DNA from: a virus
Length of the DNA stretch: 20,057 bases
Virus record (IMG/VR): IMGVR_UViG_3300046009_015361
Span: 1 to 20,057 of that record
Strand: one strand, 5' to 3'
Within the stretch, counting starts at the first letter, position 1; each line of letters begins with the position of its first letter. The position numbers and the translations under genes are program-made. Positions 1 to 8,021 of this stretch are shown here, in pieces. The notes beneath the pieces were generated by a model, which did not search any database, had not been told where the DNA came from, and was given only the letters and a program-made list of their open reading frames with translations.

Positions 1-67
1 AATCTATGTCACGTTTAATTTTGGTTTGTACTTCTTTTACAACAGATGGTATTTTCTTTTTAGCCAT
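1..67 (-). CDS. Start of an unrecognised protein, cut by window edge
   Basis: An ATG at 67-65 opens a reading frame that runs off the left edge without a stop. The 22 visible codons give a lysine-rich start (MAKKKIPSVVKEVQTKIKRD). The gene begins four bases after the TATCTTTA box of a promoter-like site at 72-103, exactly as three other genes in the window do, which supports this start and predicts an almost leaderless mRNA. No Shine-Dalgarno sequence is visible. The fragment is too short to assign a function. Confidence 0.6.
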   Translation of the reverse strand, partial: MAKKKIPSVVKEVQTKIKRDID

Positions 68-71
68 AATG

Positions 72-103
72 TAAAGATACAAAAAAAGCCTGCCAAAGGC
101 AAG
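72..103 (-). promoter_or_regulatory. Promoter embedded in a terminator hairpin (copy 1)
   Basis: On the minus strand CTTG (103-100) is followed by exactly 20 bases and then TATCTTTA (79-72). This resembles the Bacteroidota housekeeping promoter TTTG-N(~20)-TAnnTTTG. The hairpin at 81-107 lies inside the spacer. The next ATG (67) is four bases beyond the second box. Confidence 0.6.
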
Positions 104-107
104 CTTT
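81..107 (-). terminator. Intrinsic terminator hairpin (copy 1)
   Basis: On the minus strand GCTTGCC, a TTT loop and GGCAGGC form a 7-bp stem (one G-U pair) extended by A/T pairs and followed by seven T. It sits downstream of the 77-aa gene at 182-415 and of a structured stretch at 111-173. Confidence 0.75.
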
Positions 108-110
108 CTT

Positions 111-173
111 GAGAATATCTTGATAGCGATAAAAGTATTCTCTTGCTATAACTAGCAAACGGTCCTAAGCCGT
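111..173 (-). other. Three abutting stem-loops, possible structured RNA
   Basis: Between the stop of the 77-aa gene and terminator copy 1 there are three inverted repeats with no spacer between them: GAGAATA (111-117) with TATTCTC (136-142); TTGCTA (143-148) with TAGCAA (153-158), loop 4; and ACGG (159-162) with CCGT (170-173), loop 7. Bases 123-129 can pair instead with 143-149 (one mismatch in the minus-strand RNA), which would exclude the second stem. It is not a tRNA: the arms do not fit a cloverleaf. The order structured RNA, terminator, gene start is that of a cis-regulatory leader, but no known riboswitch class was recognised. Confidence 0.4.
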
Positions 174-181
174 ACTTTGAA

Positions 182-415
182 TTACTTTATAATGCCGGCT
201 CTTAACTGCCAACGTTTAATTTCTTCAATGTTTTCTTGGGGTCCGATTATGTTTTCGTAATCGATCATCCCTAATGTTCCTGCAAAACGAGACAAATCAA
301 TTGCATTTTCTGCTACGCGGTGTAGGTCCATATCATCTTTTGCATCCTCTCTAGCATATTCGAGTAAACGAATAAATAGAGGAACATCTAGTTTGATTGT
401 GTCTCTTGGGTTCAT
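182..415 (-). CDS. Hypothetical small phage protein, 77 aa
   Basis: A compact, mainly helical and acidic small protein (LDVPLFIRLLEYAREDAK near residues 9-26, then a D-M-D-L-H-R-V-A-E-N stretch). I associate the LLEYARED...DMDLH pattern with uncharacterised proteins of T4-like environmental phages, from memory only. There is no signal peptide or membrane segment. Its last residues, RAGIIK, closely match the end of the 308-aa protein at 3639-4565 (RAGIVK). It follows the gene at 429-1049 after a 13-base gap and is followed by the structured stretch 111-173 and terminator copy 1, so it is probably the last gene of its transcript. Function unknown. Confidence 0.7.
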   Translation of the reverse strand: MNPRDTIKLDVPLFIRLLEYAREDAKDDMDLHRVAENAIDLSRFAGTLGMIDYENIIGPQENIEEIKRWQLRAGIIK

Positions 416-428
416 TGTTTTTATTTTT

Positions 429-1049
429 TTATGAAAATACCTCTATTTCTTCTTCTAAGTCACCTTTTATACTGTCAGTTTTACCATCTGTATTTTCTAA
501 TTCTAAAACAACTTCTGCTCCTAAATTGCGAATGTTATCAACAAGTACTTTATCTCCTTTTTTAAAAATACCAAAATCTGTAGTTGCAGTATATGTTCTA
601 CCTTCTTCTACATTTTTGAATTTTATACTAAATACTTCTTCATTTAATTTATATTTTTCTCCAAGAAAATGTTCAAAAGCATCTTCATACTTTTCTTTTT
701 TACGTTCTGGGAATGGGTTGTTGATTGCACTCATTCCAACAAAATTTTCTTTTAAAGATTTTTTGTTTTTAGGTTGGGCTCTAGTTATATCTTCTAAATC
801 ATCCCATTCCCAATTTCCTCCTCCCCCATCAACACCATCAGCATATGCTTCAAATTCTTCTCCAGTACTAGGACTATACCCAGACATATACAGTGTTCTT
901 GTATATGGTGGATCTACCCAATCTCCAATATCTTCAACTTCCCATTCTATATCATTAGGGATATCTTGGTTTTCCTGCAATTTGATTTTATATTGGCCTT
1001 CTGTGATTACACCTGAAAGGAATTGCATGCGTAGTGTTTCTTGGTTCAT
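429..1049 (-). CDS. Leader-family acidic protein, 206 aa
   Basis: Residues 1-24 match the leader shared with the genes at 2036, 8022 and 9353: ETLRMQ, then F-L-S-G-V, then ITE, then G-QYK and L-Q-E. The I-T-E (about residues 15-17) and L-Q-E (24-26) triplets fit the T4 gp21 prohead protease rule (I/L)-x-E, so the leader could be a capsid-targeting peptide removed during head maturation. This is inferred, not shown. The body is acidic and differs from the other members: a tryptophan/aspartate-rich part with GVDGGGGNWEWDDLED near 73-88, and a C-terminal part from about 145 with a small beta-barrel look (GIFKKGDKVLVDN). This is the most divergent leader of the four. No promoter was recognised; it lies 23 bases downstream of the gene at 1073 and is probably cotranscribed. 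Confidence 0.8.
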   Translation of the reverse strand: MNQETLRMQFLSGVITEGQYKIKLQENQDIPNDIEWEVEDIGDWVDPPYTRTLYMSGYSPSTGEEFEAYADGVDGGGGNWEWDDLEDITRAQPKNKKSLKENFVGMSAINNPFPERKKEKYEDAFEHFLGEKYKLNEEVFSIKFKNVEEGRTYTATTDFGIFKKGDKVLVDNIRNLGAEVVLELENTDGKTDSIKGDLEEEIEVFS

Positions 1050-1072
1050 TTTTAAGTATTTTATTATAAATA

Positions 1073-1291
1073 TTATGGAGTTTTTGATTCACGCAGTGTT
1101 TTTAGAGCTTTCTGGATATATAGAATATCGTCCATTTTTTCTTGTAAGCTATGTTCAAGCCAATCCTCTAAGGATAAGTCTTGTCTATCTAAATCTGTGC
1201 CATATTTTTCTCTTCCTATAGTAGCTCTTTCAACGAATTTGTCTATAATTGAATCTACAACTGAATCTGTAACCTTAATTTCTCTGTTCAT
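1073..1291 (-). CDS. Small helical protein, possibly MazG-like, 72 aa
   Basis: A short, charged, helical protein with the pattern REKYGTDLDRQDLSLEDWLE (residues about 27-46) followed by HSLQEKMDDILYIQKAL. The KYGT..DR..L...EWL/DWL...QEE..D layout occurs in many phage small proteins that are sometimes labelled MazG-like or nucleotide pyrophosphohydrolase-related. The acidic residues around EKMDD could be the remains of such a metal site, but the full E-x-x-E...E-x-x-D set is not evident, so function is left open. The start overlaps the end of the gp62-like gene by four bases (ATGA), indicating translational coupling. Confidence 0.7.
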   Translation of the reverse strand: MNREIKVTDSVVDSIIDKFVERATIGREKYGTDLDRQDLSLEDWLEHSLQEKMDDILYIQKALKTLRESKTP

Positions 1292-1719
1292 TTCTTTAAT
1301 AGTTTTTCTGCTTCTTTTTCTTCTATTCCCATATCGTATAGAACTTTTCTAGTTCCATTTTCACGGAGTATGTCAATGTATTCTTCAGCTTCCCCTAAGC
1401 TGCATTCGAAATATTTTGCTACATATTCTACTAATGTAGCAGGTTGTTTCTTTGTTTTTGACTTGATATACTTCAAGAACGTTTTTTGTTTTGGAATCAT
1501 CTCTCTATAAATTTGATATATTTGTTGTTTGTTATCGTAAGGTATAGTTTGAATATAATTTGCTAATTCAATATAGCGTATATCCATCGATACGTATCGA
1601 TTAACCATGTAAGAGTTCCATTTATCCCACGATTCCTCTGAGATGTTTTCAATAGGGGTTTTATAGAGGGTGATTTCATTTAACCACCCCCAAATATCTT
1701 TTATTTGTTTTTTAGACAT
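1288..1719 (-). CDS. 62: Sliding-clamp loader small subunit, gp62-like
   Basis: A 143-aa protein that I read as the T4 gp62 type small subunit of the clamp loader, which forms a complex with four gp44 subunits and helps load the gp45 clamp onto primer-template DNA. The clues are: the N-terminal WGWLNEIT followed by a W-x-x-YMVNRYVSM stretch (about 30-45), NYIQTIPY (about 53-60), MIPKQKTFLKYIK (about 74-86), and a C-terminal helical part (about 95-125) with the same spacing as the T4 gp62 end (L-x-x-x-AK-x-x-x-x-x-x-x-A-x-x-Y-x-x-IL-x-x-NG). T4 gp62 is longer (187 aa). The gene overlaps the upstream gene by 8 bases. It is separated from the gp44-like gene by three small genes, whereas 44 and 62 are adjacent in T4. 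Similarity is judged by eye, so confidence is moderate. Confidence 0.7.
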   Translation of the reverse strand: MSKKQIKDIWGWLNEITLYKTPIENISEESWDKWNSYMVNRYVSMDIRYIELANYIQTIPYDNKQQIYQIYREMIPKQKTFLKYIKSKTKKQPATLVEYVAKYFECSLGEAEEYIDILRENGTRKVLYDMGIEEKEAEKLLKK

Positions 1720-1954
1720 CTAAAGAAATATCTTTATATTCGTCACGGATTTCTTTTGGAAGTGAATCTGGTAGGATTTTTTTACTTTCCAAATCGTAAA
1801 ATACTGGGATAGGCATGAGCATATCTTCTTCTGATCCAACTATAAATTTGGATACTTTACGGATGATAACTGCTTGTCCGAATAATTTACCTCCATCAAA
1901 TCCTTCAACGGATGTTGTGTTGGTAAAGTCAATGTTCATTTGTGGTTTTTCCAT
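1712..1954 (-). CDS. Hypothetical small protein, 80 aa
   Basis: Unrecognised 80-aa protein with a central stretch GQAVIIRKVSKFIVGSEED (about 27-45) followed by MPIPVFYDL. From memory this resembles small phage proteins of the form RKVSRFLTG...D...PIPV that carry two CxxC zinc-ribbon pairs; here there is no cysteine at all, so if related, the metal site is lost. Low certainty. The gene starts 22 bases after the TATCTTTA box of a terminator-promoter element and overlaps the gp62-like gene by 8 bases, so it probably leads the 1712-1288-1073 transcript. Confidence 0.65.
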   Translation of the reverse strand: MEKPQMNIDFTNTTSVEGFDGGKLFGQAVIIRKVSKFIVGSEEDMLMPIPVFYDLESKKILPDSLPKEIRDEYKDISLDV

Positions 1955-1976
1955 TTTATTTGTTTTTATATATTGT

Positions 1977-2008
1977 TAAAGATAAGAAAAAGCCTGCTGG
2001 TAGGCAAG
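1977..2008 (-). promoter_or_regulatory. Promoter embedded in a terminator hairpin (copy 2)
   Basis: CTTG (2008-2005), exactly 20 bases, TATCTTTA (1984-1977) on the minus strand. It serves the gene starting at 1954. This is the only one of the five copies with a longer (22-base) leader before the ATG. Confidence 0.6.
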
Positions 2009-2015
2009 CTTTTTT
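1987..2015 (-). terminator. Intrinsic terminator hairpin (copy 2)
   Basis: GCTTGC pairs with GCAGGC (one G-U pair) around loop CTACCA, flanked by A- and T-tracts. It lies just after the stop of the leader-family gene at 2036. Confidence 0.75.
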
Positions 2016-2035
2016 ATGAGAGTTTTTATTTAAGG

Positions 2036-2428
2036 TTATTTAATATATTCAGGAAAGGCAGATTTAAAATCTTCCAAATTTACCGTAATTTCAATTTCAT
2101 CACCAGCTATATCAAATTCTGCAGTTACATCTCCATCCTCATCTTCTGTTTTAAGAACTAGCTGAGTAAAGAAATGGTCTGGGCCTAAGTAATCCAAAAC
2201 ATCTGGGAGGGTAAAATTATCAAATTCTCCTTCATATTCATTATTATCATCTAGTAAAATGGAACGAAATGTAATTTTATCACCATTTATGTATCCTACA
2301 TAATCACCACTTGGATGTTCTACATCAATAATATTGTTATCTTCATTTAATTTAGCTTTATATTGGCTTTCAGTAATGATACCAGCCAACATTTGCATTC
2401 TAAGTGTTTCCTTGTTAGTTTTTTTCAT
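2036..2428 (-). CDS. Leader-family acidic protein, 130 aa
   Basis: The N-terminus carries the shared leader almost in consensus form: NKETLRMQMLAGIITE (residues 5-20), then SQYKAKLNE. I-T-E at 18-20 and L-N-E at 27-29 fit the (I/L)-x-E rule of the T4 prohead protease. The body (about 30-130) is strongly acidic, with a predicted beta-rich pattern (GDYVGYINGDKITFRSILL; DVTAEFDIAGDEIEITVNL) and no homolog that I recognise. Promoter and leader DNA are nearly identical to those of the gene at 8022-8354, while the bodies are unrelated. It is monocistronic by appearance: its own promoter lies at 2445-2476 and a terminator directly follows its stop. Possible packaged or ejected protein; inferred. Confidence 0.8.
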   Translation of the reverse strand: MKKTNKETLRMQMLAGIITESQYKAKLNEDNNIIDVEHPSGDYVGYINGDKITFRSILLDDNNEYEGEFDNFTLPDVLDYLGPDHFFTQLVLKTEDEDGDVTAEFDIAGDEIEITVNLEDFKSAFPEYIK

Positions 2429-2477
2429 TTTTTTTTTATATTAATAAATATATGAAGAGATAGTAAGATTGCCAAAT
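2356..2477. repeat. Duplicated promoter-leader cassette, copy A
   Basis: This stretch is nearly identical to 8282-8404. It covers the promoter, the T-rich stretch just upstream of the ATG (10 versus 11 T) and the first ~24 codons. The 40 bases upstream of the T run differ at one base. Similarity stops where the protein bodies begin. Confidence 0.8.
2445..2476 (-). promoter_or_regulatory. Bacteroidota-type promoter, TTTG-N20-TATATTTA
   Basis: TTTG (2476-2473), 20 bases, TATATTTA (2452-2445) on the minus strand. It drives the leader-family gene starting at 2428. An almost identical copy is at 8372-8403. No hairpin is embedded in this type. Confidence 0.65.
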
Positions 2478-2484
2478 TATTTTA

Positions 2485-2688
2485 TTATTTATTGGTTTTT
2501 TCTTTTCTATATTCTATAAAATCATGTATGAATCCTGCTGCCACTATCAAATTCATACCCAATGACATTAATATCTCATGTATGTCAGCATAAATTGATG
2601 TCATCAAATGTATATGACCTACTGTCCAGAAAGGTACGGCTAAATTATTTGATACCCAAGATAAACTGTATTTTATAAAATGTTTCAT
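2485..2688 (-). CDS. Small hydrophobic, probably membrane protein, 67 aa
   Basis: The start is placed at the ATG at 2688, which overlaps the clamp-loader stop as ATGA; this is preferred to an upstream start inside that gene. GAGGTAAT just before the ATG gives an unusual Shine-Dalgarno-like sequence. The protein is aromatic and hydrophobic, with one clear membrane-like segment (about 38-56, ILMSLGMNLIVAAGFIHDF) and a weaker one near 13-30 (NNLAVPFWTVGHIHLMT), ending in a charged tail (EYRKEKTNK). No family recognised. It may sit in the host inner membrane. It is translationally coupled to the clamp loader gene. Confidence 0.6.
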   Translation of the reverse strand: MKHFIKYSLSWVSNNLAVPFWTVGHIHLMTSIYADIHEILMSLGMNLIVAAGFIHDFIEYRKEKTNK

Positions 2689-3593
2689 ATTACCTCTATA
2701 ATTTTTGCTATACAAGAAGCTATATTAATTTCTTTATCTATTCTAAAATTTGCTTGATATAAATGCTCGTTTAATATAATTGCAACCATACCTTCTTTTC
2801 CAGGTGCGTACTTTGAAGCATAGTCAAATAAGTTGCGATATAGTTCCTCAAAGTCTTTAACGTTTGAATCTGCTATAATTTGTCTAATGGTAAGCCAATT
2901 TTTTTTACCTGCTAGTTCTTTTAATACCTCTTTAATATAACTGTTTGAGGTTACAACTGTTTCATCTAATTCAATGTTATCATCTTTTACAGACATTTGT
3001 AAAACATTTAACATTTTACGCATATCGGGATAATATTTTACAATAAGTGATTTAATATCTTCAGGTGTATAGGATAAATTTAATTGATCAGCTAATATCC
3101 AGGTTAAATGGTTATATACATCCATTTTAGTTGGTGGTACAATTTTAAGTACCTGACATCTGGATTGTAAAGGATCAATGATTCGCTCTATAAAATTACA
3201 AGTTAAAATGAAACGTGTTGAGCGGGAAAATGTTTCAATTACATTACGTAAAGCGGCTTGTCCCTGAATGGTAATGAAATCTGCTTCATCTAGAATTACT
3301 ACTTTAATTCCTTTCCAAGAGGCAGCACTAGCAAATCCCTTTACTTTTTCTCTAATAGTATCAATTCCGTTTTCATCTGATGCGTTTATATAAAGGTAAT
3401 CGCAATCTAGGTTTTTAACTATGATTTTAGCTAATGTAGTTTTACCTGTTCCTGCGGGGCCGTAAAATATAAAGTTTTGAATATCACCTTGATCAAGGTA
3501 TTTTTGGATTGTGTCTTTAACGTTTTCGTTTCCAACATAGTATTTTAGTTCGGTAGGGCGAAAACGCTCTACATATAACGTATTTTCTTTCAT
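2685..3593 (-). CDS. 44: Sliding-clamp loader large subunit, gp44-like AAA+ ATPase
   Basis: A 302-aa AAA+ ATPase that opens and loads the sliding clamp onto DNA using ATP, like T4 gp44 (319 aa). Walker A is FYGPAGTGKTTLAK (about 43-56), Walker B is VVILDEAD (about 99-106), sensor 1 is TCNF, and the SRC motif (SRCQ) near 145 carries the arginine finger. The N-terminal VERFRPTEL box is typical of clamp loaders and RFC. The start is taken at the ATG at 3593 rather than a TTG five codons upstream, because this ATG lies four bases after the TATATTAA promoter box. The stop overlaps the small membrane gene. gp45- and gp62-like partners are both in the window. Confidence 0.93.
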   Translation of the reverse strand: MKENTLYVERFRPTELKYYVGNENVKDTIQKYLDQGDIQNFIFYGPAGTGKTTLAKIIVKNLDCDYLYINASDENGIDTIREKVKGFASAASWKGIKVVILDEADFITIQGQAALRNVIETFSRSTRFILTCNFIERIIDPLQSRCQVLKIVPPTKMDVYNHLTWILADQLNLSYTPEDIKSLIVKYYPDMRKMLNVLQMSVKDDNIELDETVVTSNSYIKEVLKELAGKKNWLTIRQIIADSNVKDFEELYRNLFDYASKYAPGKEGMVAIILNEHLYQANFRIDKEINIASCIAKIIEVI

Positions 3594-3597
3594 TACC

Positions 3598-3629
3598 TTA
3601 ATATACAAAAAAAGCTTGTCATAGACAAG
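3598..3629 (-). promoter_or_regulatory. Promoter embedded in a terminator hairpin (copy 3)
   Basis: CTTG (3629-3626), exactly 20 bases, TATATTAA (3605-3598) on the minus strand; the clamp-loader ATG follows after four bases. The hairpin arms differ in sequence from the other copies but the spacing is kept. Confidence 0.6.
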
Positions 3630-3633
3630 CTTT
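3607..3633 (-). terminator. Intrinsic terminator hairpin (copy 3)
   Basis: GCTTGTC, loop TAT, GACAAGC: a perfect 7-bp stem extended by A/T pairs and followed by seven T on the minus strand. Compared with copies 1 and 4, a C-G pair is replaced by U-A, a compensatory change. It follows the stop of the 308-aa gene. Confidence 0.8.
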
Positions 3634-3638
3634 CTAAA

Positions 3639-4565
3639 TTATTTTACAATACCTGCTCGTCTTTGGAAATTACGTTTCAATTTACTTTCCATCAAATCAG
3701 TTAACATTTTACTAGCCTCACTTTGTACCGCTGCTCTTTCACTGTTATTTTTAAATCCTTTAATTCTTAAAACAGTTAAATCAGATTCTTCAGATGTAAA
3801 TATTGAGATGGATAAGTTGGGGTATTTTTGAGATAAAGCATCTTTAATATCTTCCGCTACATAATTATCTACATCTTTAAACTCAATTGGTTTAAGTGTT
3901 TTAACTTCAGGTGAGACAGTTGATGGTTTTGTATCGTCTGTTTTTTCAACATTGACGATTTCAAATCCAACATTGGCATTATCCATGATGGTGGTAAGTA
4001 CTTTTTCTAAATATGCTTTAGAGTTAAATGGGCTGTTCTTTTGTGGAAATATAATTTTATCTCCATCTACTACATAATGTGTTCCCTCAATCATTACACC
4101 ACCTAAATTTTTCATATTTTCTCCGGTTTTGGGAGGAAAATATAAATTTGATTTAGGTCCAAATATACCTGTAGTTTTGGCTTGGTCAAATGTTAGATAA
4201 GCTAATTCATCAATAGCTTCATCATTATCTTCAATTTCTAATTTAGTTTTAACACTATCCCAGTTTGGGTGACGTGTAATAATGTCTTTTATTTTTACTC
4301 TTCTAGCTGTAGGGTCTAAAGCTATCCACATTTTTCTAGCAACTCCTTCTCTTTGATTTGGGTTTACAGGACCAAAAACTTTTTCAATATTAGATCTATC
4401 ACTTAAATTTTTAGAATAGATACCATAATTTTCTTTATTCTTTAAAGCATCTACTGCTGCTTGTAAATCTGTAGGCTGGATAGCTAAGTCATATTGGAGG
4501 TAGGTTCTTTTCATTCCATCCCCATCTTGGTCTTCTATTTCACGTAATATATCTCTAAATTTCAT
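3639..4565 (-). CDS. Unrecognised 308-aa protein, possible head protein
   Basis: No family recognised. The first residues, MKFRDILREIED, resemble T4 capsid-targeting peptides (MKTYQEFIAE in T4 internal protein I), and L-R-E at 7-9 fits the prohead protease rule, so a packaged or core protein is possible. The middle contains QREGVARKMWIALDPTARR (about 72-90), then FGPKSNLYFPPKTGENM. A charged linker near 210-225 (KTDDTKPSTVSPEVK) separates a C-terminal part (about 230-308) of alpha/beta character, ending in a helix rich in basic residues and RRAGIVK. That ending is shared with the 77-aa protein at 182-415. The gene stands between two terminators and so may have its own promoter, but none matching the window's consensus was found. 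Confidence 0.7.
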   Translation of the reverse strand: MKFRDILREIEDQDGDGMKRTYLQYDLAIQPTDLQAAVDALKNKENYGIYSKNLSDRSNIEKVFGPVNPNQREGVARKMWIALDPTARRVKIKDIITRHPNWDSVKTKLEIEDNDEAIDELAYLTFDQAKTTGIFGPKSNLYFPPKTGENMKNLGGVMIEGTHYVVDGDKIIFPQKNSPFNSKAYLEKVLTTIMDNANVGFEIVNVEKTDDTKPSTVSPEVKTLKPIEFKDVDNYVAEDIKDALSQKYPNLSISIFTSEESDLTVLRIKGFKNNSERAAVQSEASKMLTDLMESKLKRNFQRRAGIVK

Positions 4566-4579
4566 AATTATAAATATTT

Positions 4580-4608
4580 AAAAAAAGGGACCCGTTACAT
4601 CGGATCCC
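4580..4608 (-). terminator. Intrinsic terminator containing a stop codon in its loop
   Basis: On the minus strand GGGATCCG pairs with CGGGTCCC (one mismatch) around the loop ATGTAA, followed by seven T. The loop holds the last Met codon and the TAA stop of the 87-aa gene. It ends the transcript carrying groES and groEL. It is unrelated in sequence to the GCTTG hairpins. Confidence 0.8.
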
Positions 4609-4858
4609 CATAAATGTTAAAGCGTCTAACTGGCTCGGGTTGGATCTCTTGTTCTTCGTTTCGTATAGCATATAATTTGCTATCTAAAGGGGCTAAACGA
4701 AATTCAACTTTTTCTTGATTTACCTCAAACCATGCCTCCAAAGCATCCGTAAGTGAAGGATGAATTGTATTTGTTTTATCTCCAACTAGAAGCCACCTGT
4801 CTCCAGGGGCTTGTCTAGTTGCGATAAGTTCGTTATATTCTACTACTTGTGTTTCCAT
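4595..4858 (-). CDS. Hypothetical small protein after groEL, 87 aa
   Basis: An 87-aa soluble acidic protein with no recognised domain. The beginning METQVVEYNELIATRQAPGD and the part around SLTDALEAWFEVNQEKVEFR (about 35-54) suggest a small alpha/beta fold. The ATG follows the groEL TAA after one base, so it is almost certainly cotranscribed and possibly coupled with groEL. Its final codons form one arm of the terminator. Being the last gene of the chaperonin operon it might act with it, but nothing in the sequence shows this. Confidence 0.7.
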   Translation of the reverse strand: METQVVEYNELIATRQAPGDRWLLVGDKTNTIHPSLTDALEAWFEVNQEKVEFRLAPLDSKLYAIRNEEQEIQPEPVRRFNIYGDPM

Positions 4859-4859
4859 A

Positions 4860-6788
<1,929 letters not shown>

Positions 6789-6792
<4 letters not shown>

Positions 6793-7145
6793 ATTTCTAT
6801 TTTATTTAACATTGATTCCATTCCTTCTTTAACTACATTCCAAGTGTTAATATATTCTTGGATAGTTTCGTATTCACCTTGATTTTGATGAAATTTTTCT
6901 TTTGCGATACGATTTAGAGCATTTCTAAAGCTCGTATAATACCCTACAACATTTTCTCTTTCTTTACCAGAAGCTTCACCACCTCTAAATCCTTTTTCAG
7001 CAATTTTTTTCTCTATTACTGTAAAGTTAGATGAATCTTTTACAATATAATAAGGTTCAATTGTAGGATCTTTAATAGTGCAGTAATTTGATTGTGTGTC
7101 ATTTTCGTCCCTAGCCGGACGACCTTTTGTTTTTGTTTCTTGCAT
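6789..7145 (-). CDS. Hypothetical protein at head of groES-groEL operon, 118 aa
   Basis: A 118-aa protein with an N-terminal basic KTKGRPARDEND stretch (an AT-hook-like GRP), then PYYIVKDSSNFTVIEK (about 31-46), a glycine/charged turn (GFRGGEASGKERENVVGYY), and helices NALNRIAKEKF and EYINTWNVVKEGMESML. The YYIVKD..NFTV...GYY.S..NAL.RIA layout recurs in uncharacterised phage proteins, from memory. It might bind DNA, but only the GRP tripeptide suggests it. It is the first gene of the chaperonin transcript, with a promoter-like site at 7168-7199, and it overlaps groES by four bases. Confidence 0.7.
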
Positions 7146-7167
7146 AACTAAATTTAAATTTATAACT

Positions 7168-7199
7168 ATAATATACGATAACTAATTTGAGTATCCAAA
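7168..7199 (-). promoter_or_regulatory. Promoter-like site for chaperonin operon
   Basis: TTTG (7199-7196), 20 bases, TATATTAT (7175-7168) on the minus strand. The second box matches TAnnTTTG at four of its six fixed positions. It lies in the 77-base gap between the sliding clamp gene and the 118-aa gene, the right place to drive the groES-groEL unit. Confidence 0.45.
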
Positions 7200-7222
7200 C
7201 TCTATTATAAATACTGTAAAAT

Positions 7223-7957
7223 CTAAAAAGCTGATTGTTCTTTACGTACCATATAATATTCGCTTGTAGTATCTTCTGTTTTGAATTCCAGTTTCATTAA
7301 ACCCTGATAGCTCAAATATATATTTCCACTCTCTAAATCTTTATTTGCTTGTAAGATATTTTTGAATATGTCTGAATTGAATGGTAATTCTGTTTTTTCT
7401 GATTTGATTGTACCGTACATTTGATATGTTATTTTGTTGTTGTGGCCTTGCTCGTCTCCAAATGTGAATACACACATGTTATCGTCGTTTAAGTCTTTGT
7501 CAACAGAAACTGTTAACAAGCCAATACCTGCTAAAGCAGATTTTGCTTTAACTAGATTATCAACGTATTCTTTTTCTAGAGGTAAAACAGCATCCCATTC
7601 TGGTTCTGTTACAGCACCTACTTTTCCAATTAAAAGTGGGTCTGCTAAAGCATATGTTAAGTTAAATGCACTATCTTGAAAATGCATTTTAGTGTAAATT
7701 GAACGTGTTTTTTCCAAGCTAAAGAGCAGGTCACCGGAGGTTATGCCTATTAAGTTTAAGAGTTTTTTAGTGTCAAATATAGCTAATTCACTATCCTCTA
7801 CATCAAATCCTATGTGAGTGATTTTGCCTATAACCTCTTTTGATATTGACATAAAGTCAATAGTAAGTGTTTTGTCTTTGATTTTCCACTTGACGGATTC
7901 GTTTTCGCCCAAGTAGTATTTGTTTATAACCGATTGTAGAACTAATTTATTTACCAT
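7223..7957 (-). CDS. 45: DNA polymerase sliding clamp, gp45-like
   Basis: A 244-aa protein (T4 gp45 is 228 aa) with the composition and layout of the T4 clamp: a ring-forming trimer that tethers the polymerase to DNA and also serves late transcription in T4. Visible similarities: TLTIDFMSISKEVIGKI (about 30-46), ELAIFDTKKLLNLIG (about 57-71), a centre around YALADPLLIGKVG (about 102-114), and a C-terminal MKLEFKTEDTTSEYYMV (about 221-237), the closing strand typical of clamps. The start lies four bases after a TATCTTTA promoter box. The gp44/gp62-like loader genes lie about 4-6 kb downstream, on the far side of the chaperonin operon. Confidence 0.88.
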   Translation of the reverse strand: MVNKLVLQSVINKYYLGENESVKWKIKDKTLTIDFMSISKEVIGKITHIGFDVEDSELAIFDTKKLLNLIGITSGDLLFSLEKTRSIYTKMHFQDSAFNLTYALADPLLIGKVGAVTEPEWDAVLPLEKEYVDNLVKAKSALAGIGLLTVSVDKDLNDDNMCVFTFGDEQGHNNKITYQMYGTIKSEKTELPFNSDIFKNILQANKDLESGNIYLSYQGLMKLEFKTEDTTSEYYMVRKEQSAF

Positions 7958-7961
7958 GTGT

Positions 7962-7993
7962 TAAAGATAAGAAAAAGCCTGCCGGTAGGCAAG
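7962..7993 (-). promoter_or_regulatory. Promoter embedded in a terminator hairpin (copy 4)
   Basis: CTTG (7993-7990), exactly 20 bases, TATCTTTA (7969-7962) on the minus strand; the sliding clamp ATG follows after four bases. Confidence 0.6.
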
Positions 7994-7998
7994 CTTTT
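7972..7998 (-). terminator. Intrinsic terminator hairpin (copy 4)
   Basis: GCTTGCC, loop TACC, GGCAGGC (7 bp with one G-U pair) followed by five T, C, TT on the minus strand. It lies after the stop of the leader-family gene at 8022. Confidence 0.75.
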
Positions 7999-8021
7999 CT
8001 TTAAAAGAATTTATTTATTGA

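Noticed and set aside
111-173. tRNA gene
   Set aside because: The stems abut with loops of 18, 4 and 7 bases and do not form a cloverleaf; no acceptor stem encloses them.
397-1221. Long plus-strand open frame (274 codons)
   Set aside because: It runs opposite the leader-family gene and its neighbour, is low-complexity Ser/Phe/Leu-rich as expected of antisense AT-rich DNA, and has no promoter or homology.
4563-4576. T4-type late promoter (TATAAATA)
   Set aside because: The exact word occurs at 4570 on the plus strand only, the wrong direction for all genes; on the minus strand no consistent TATAAATA sits before the genes.
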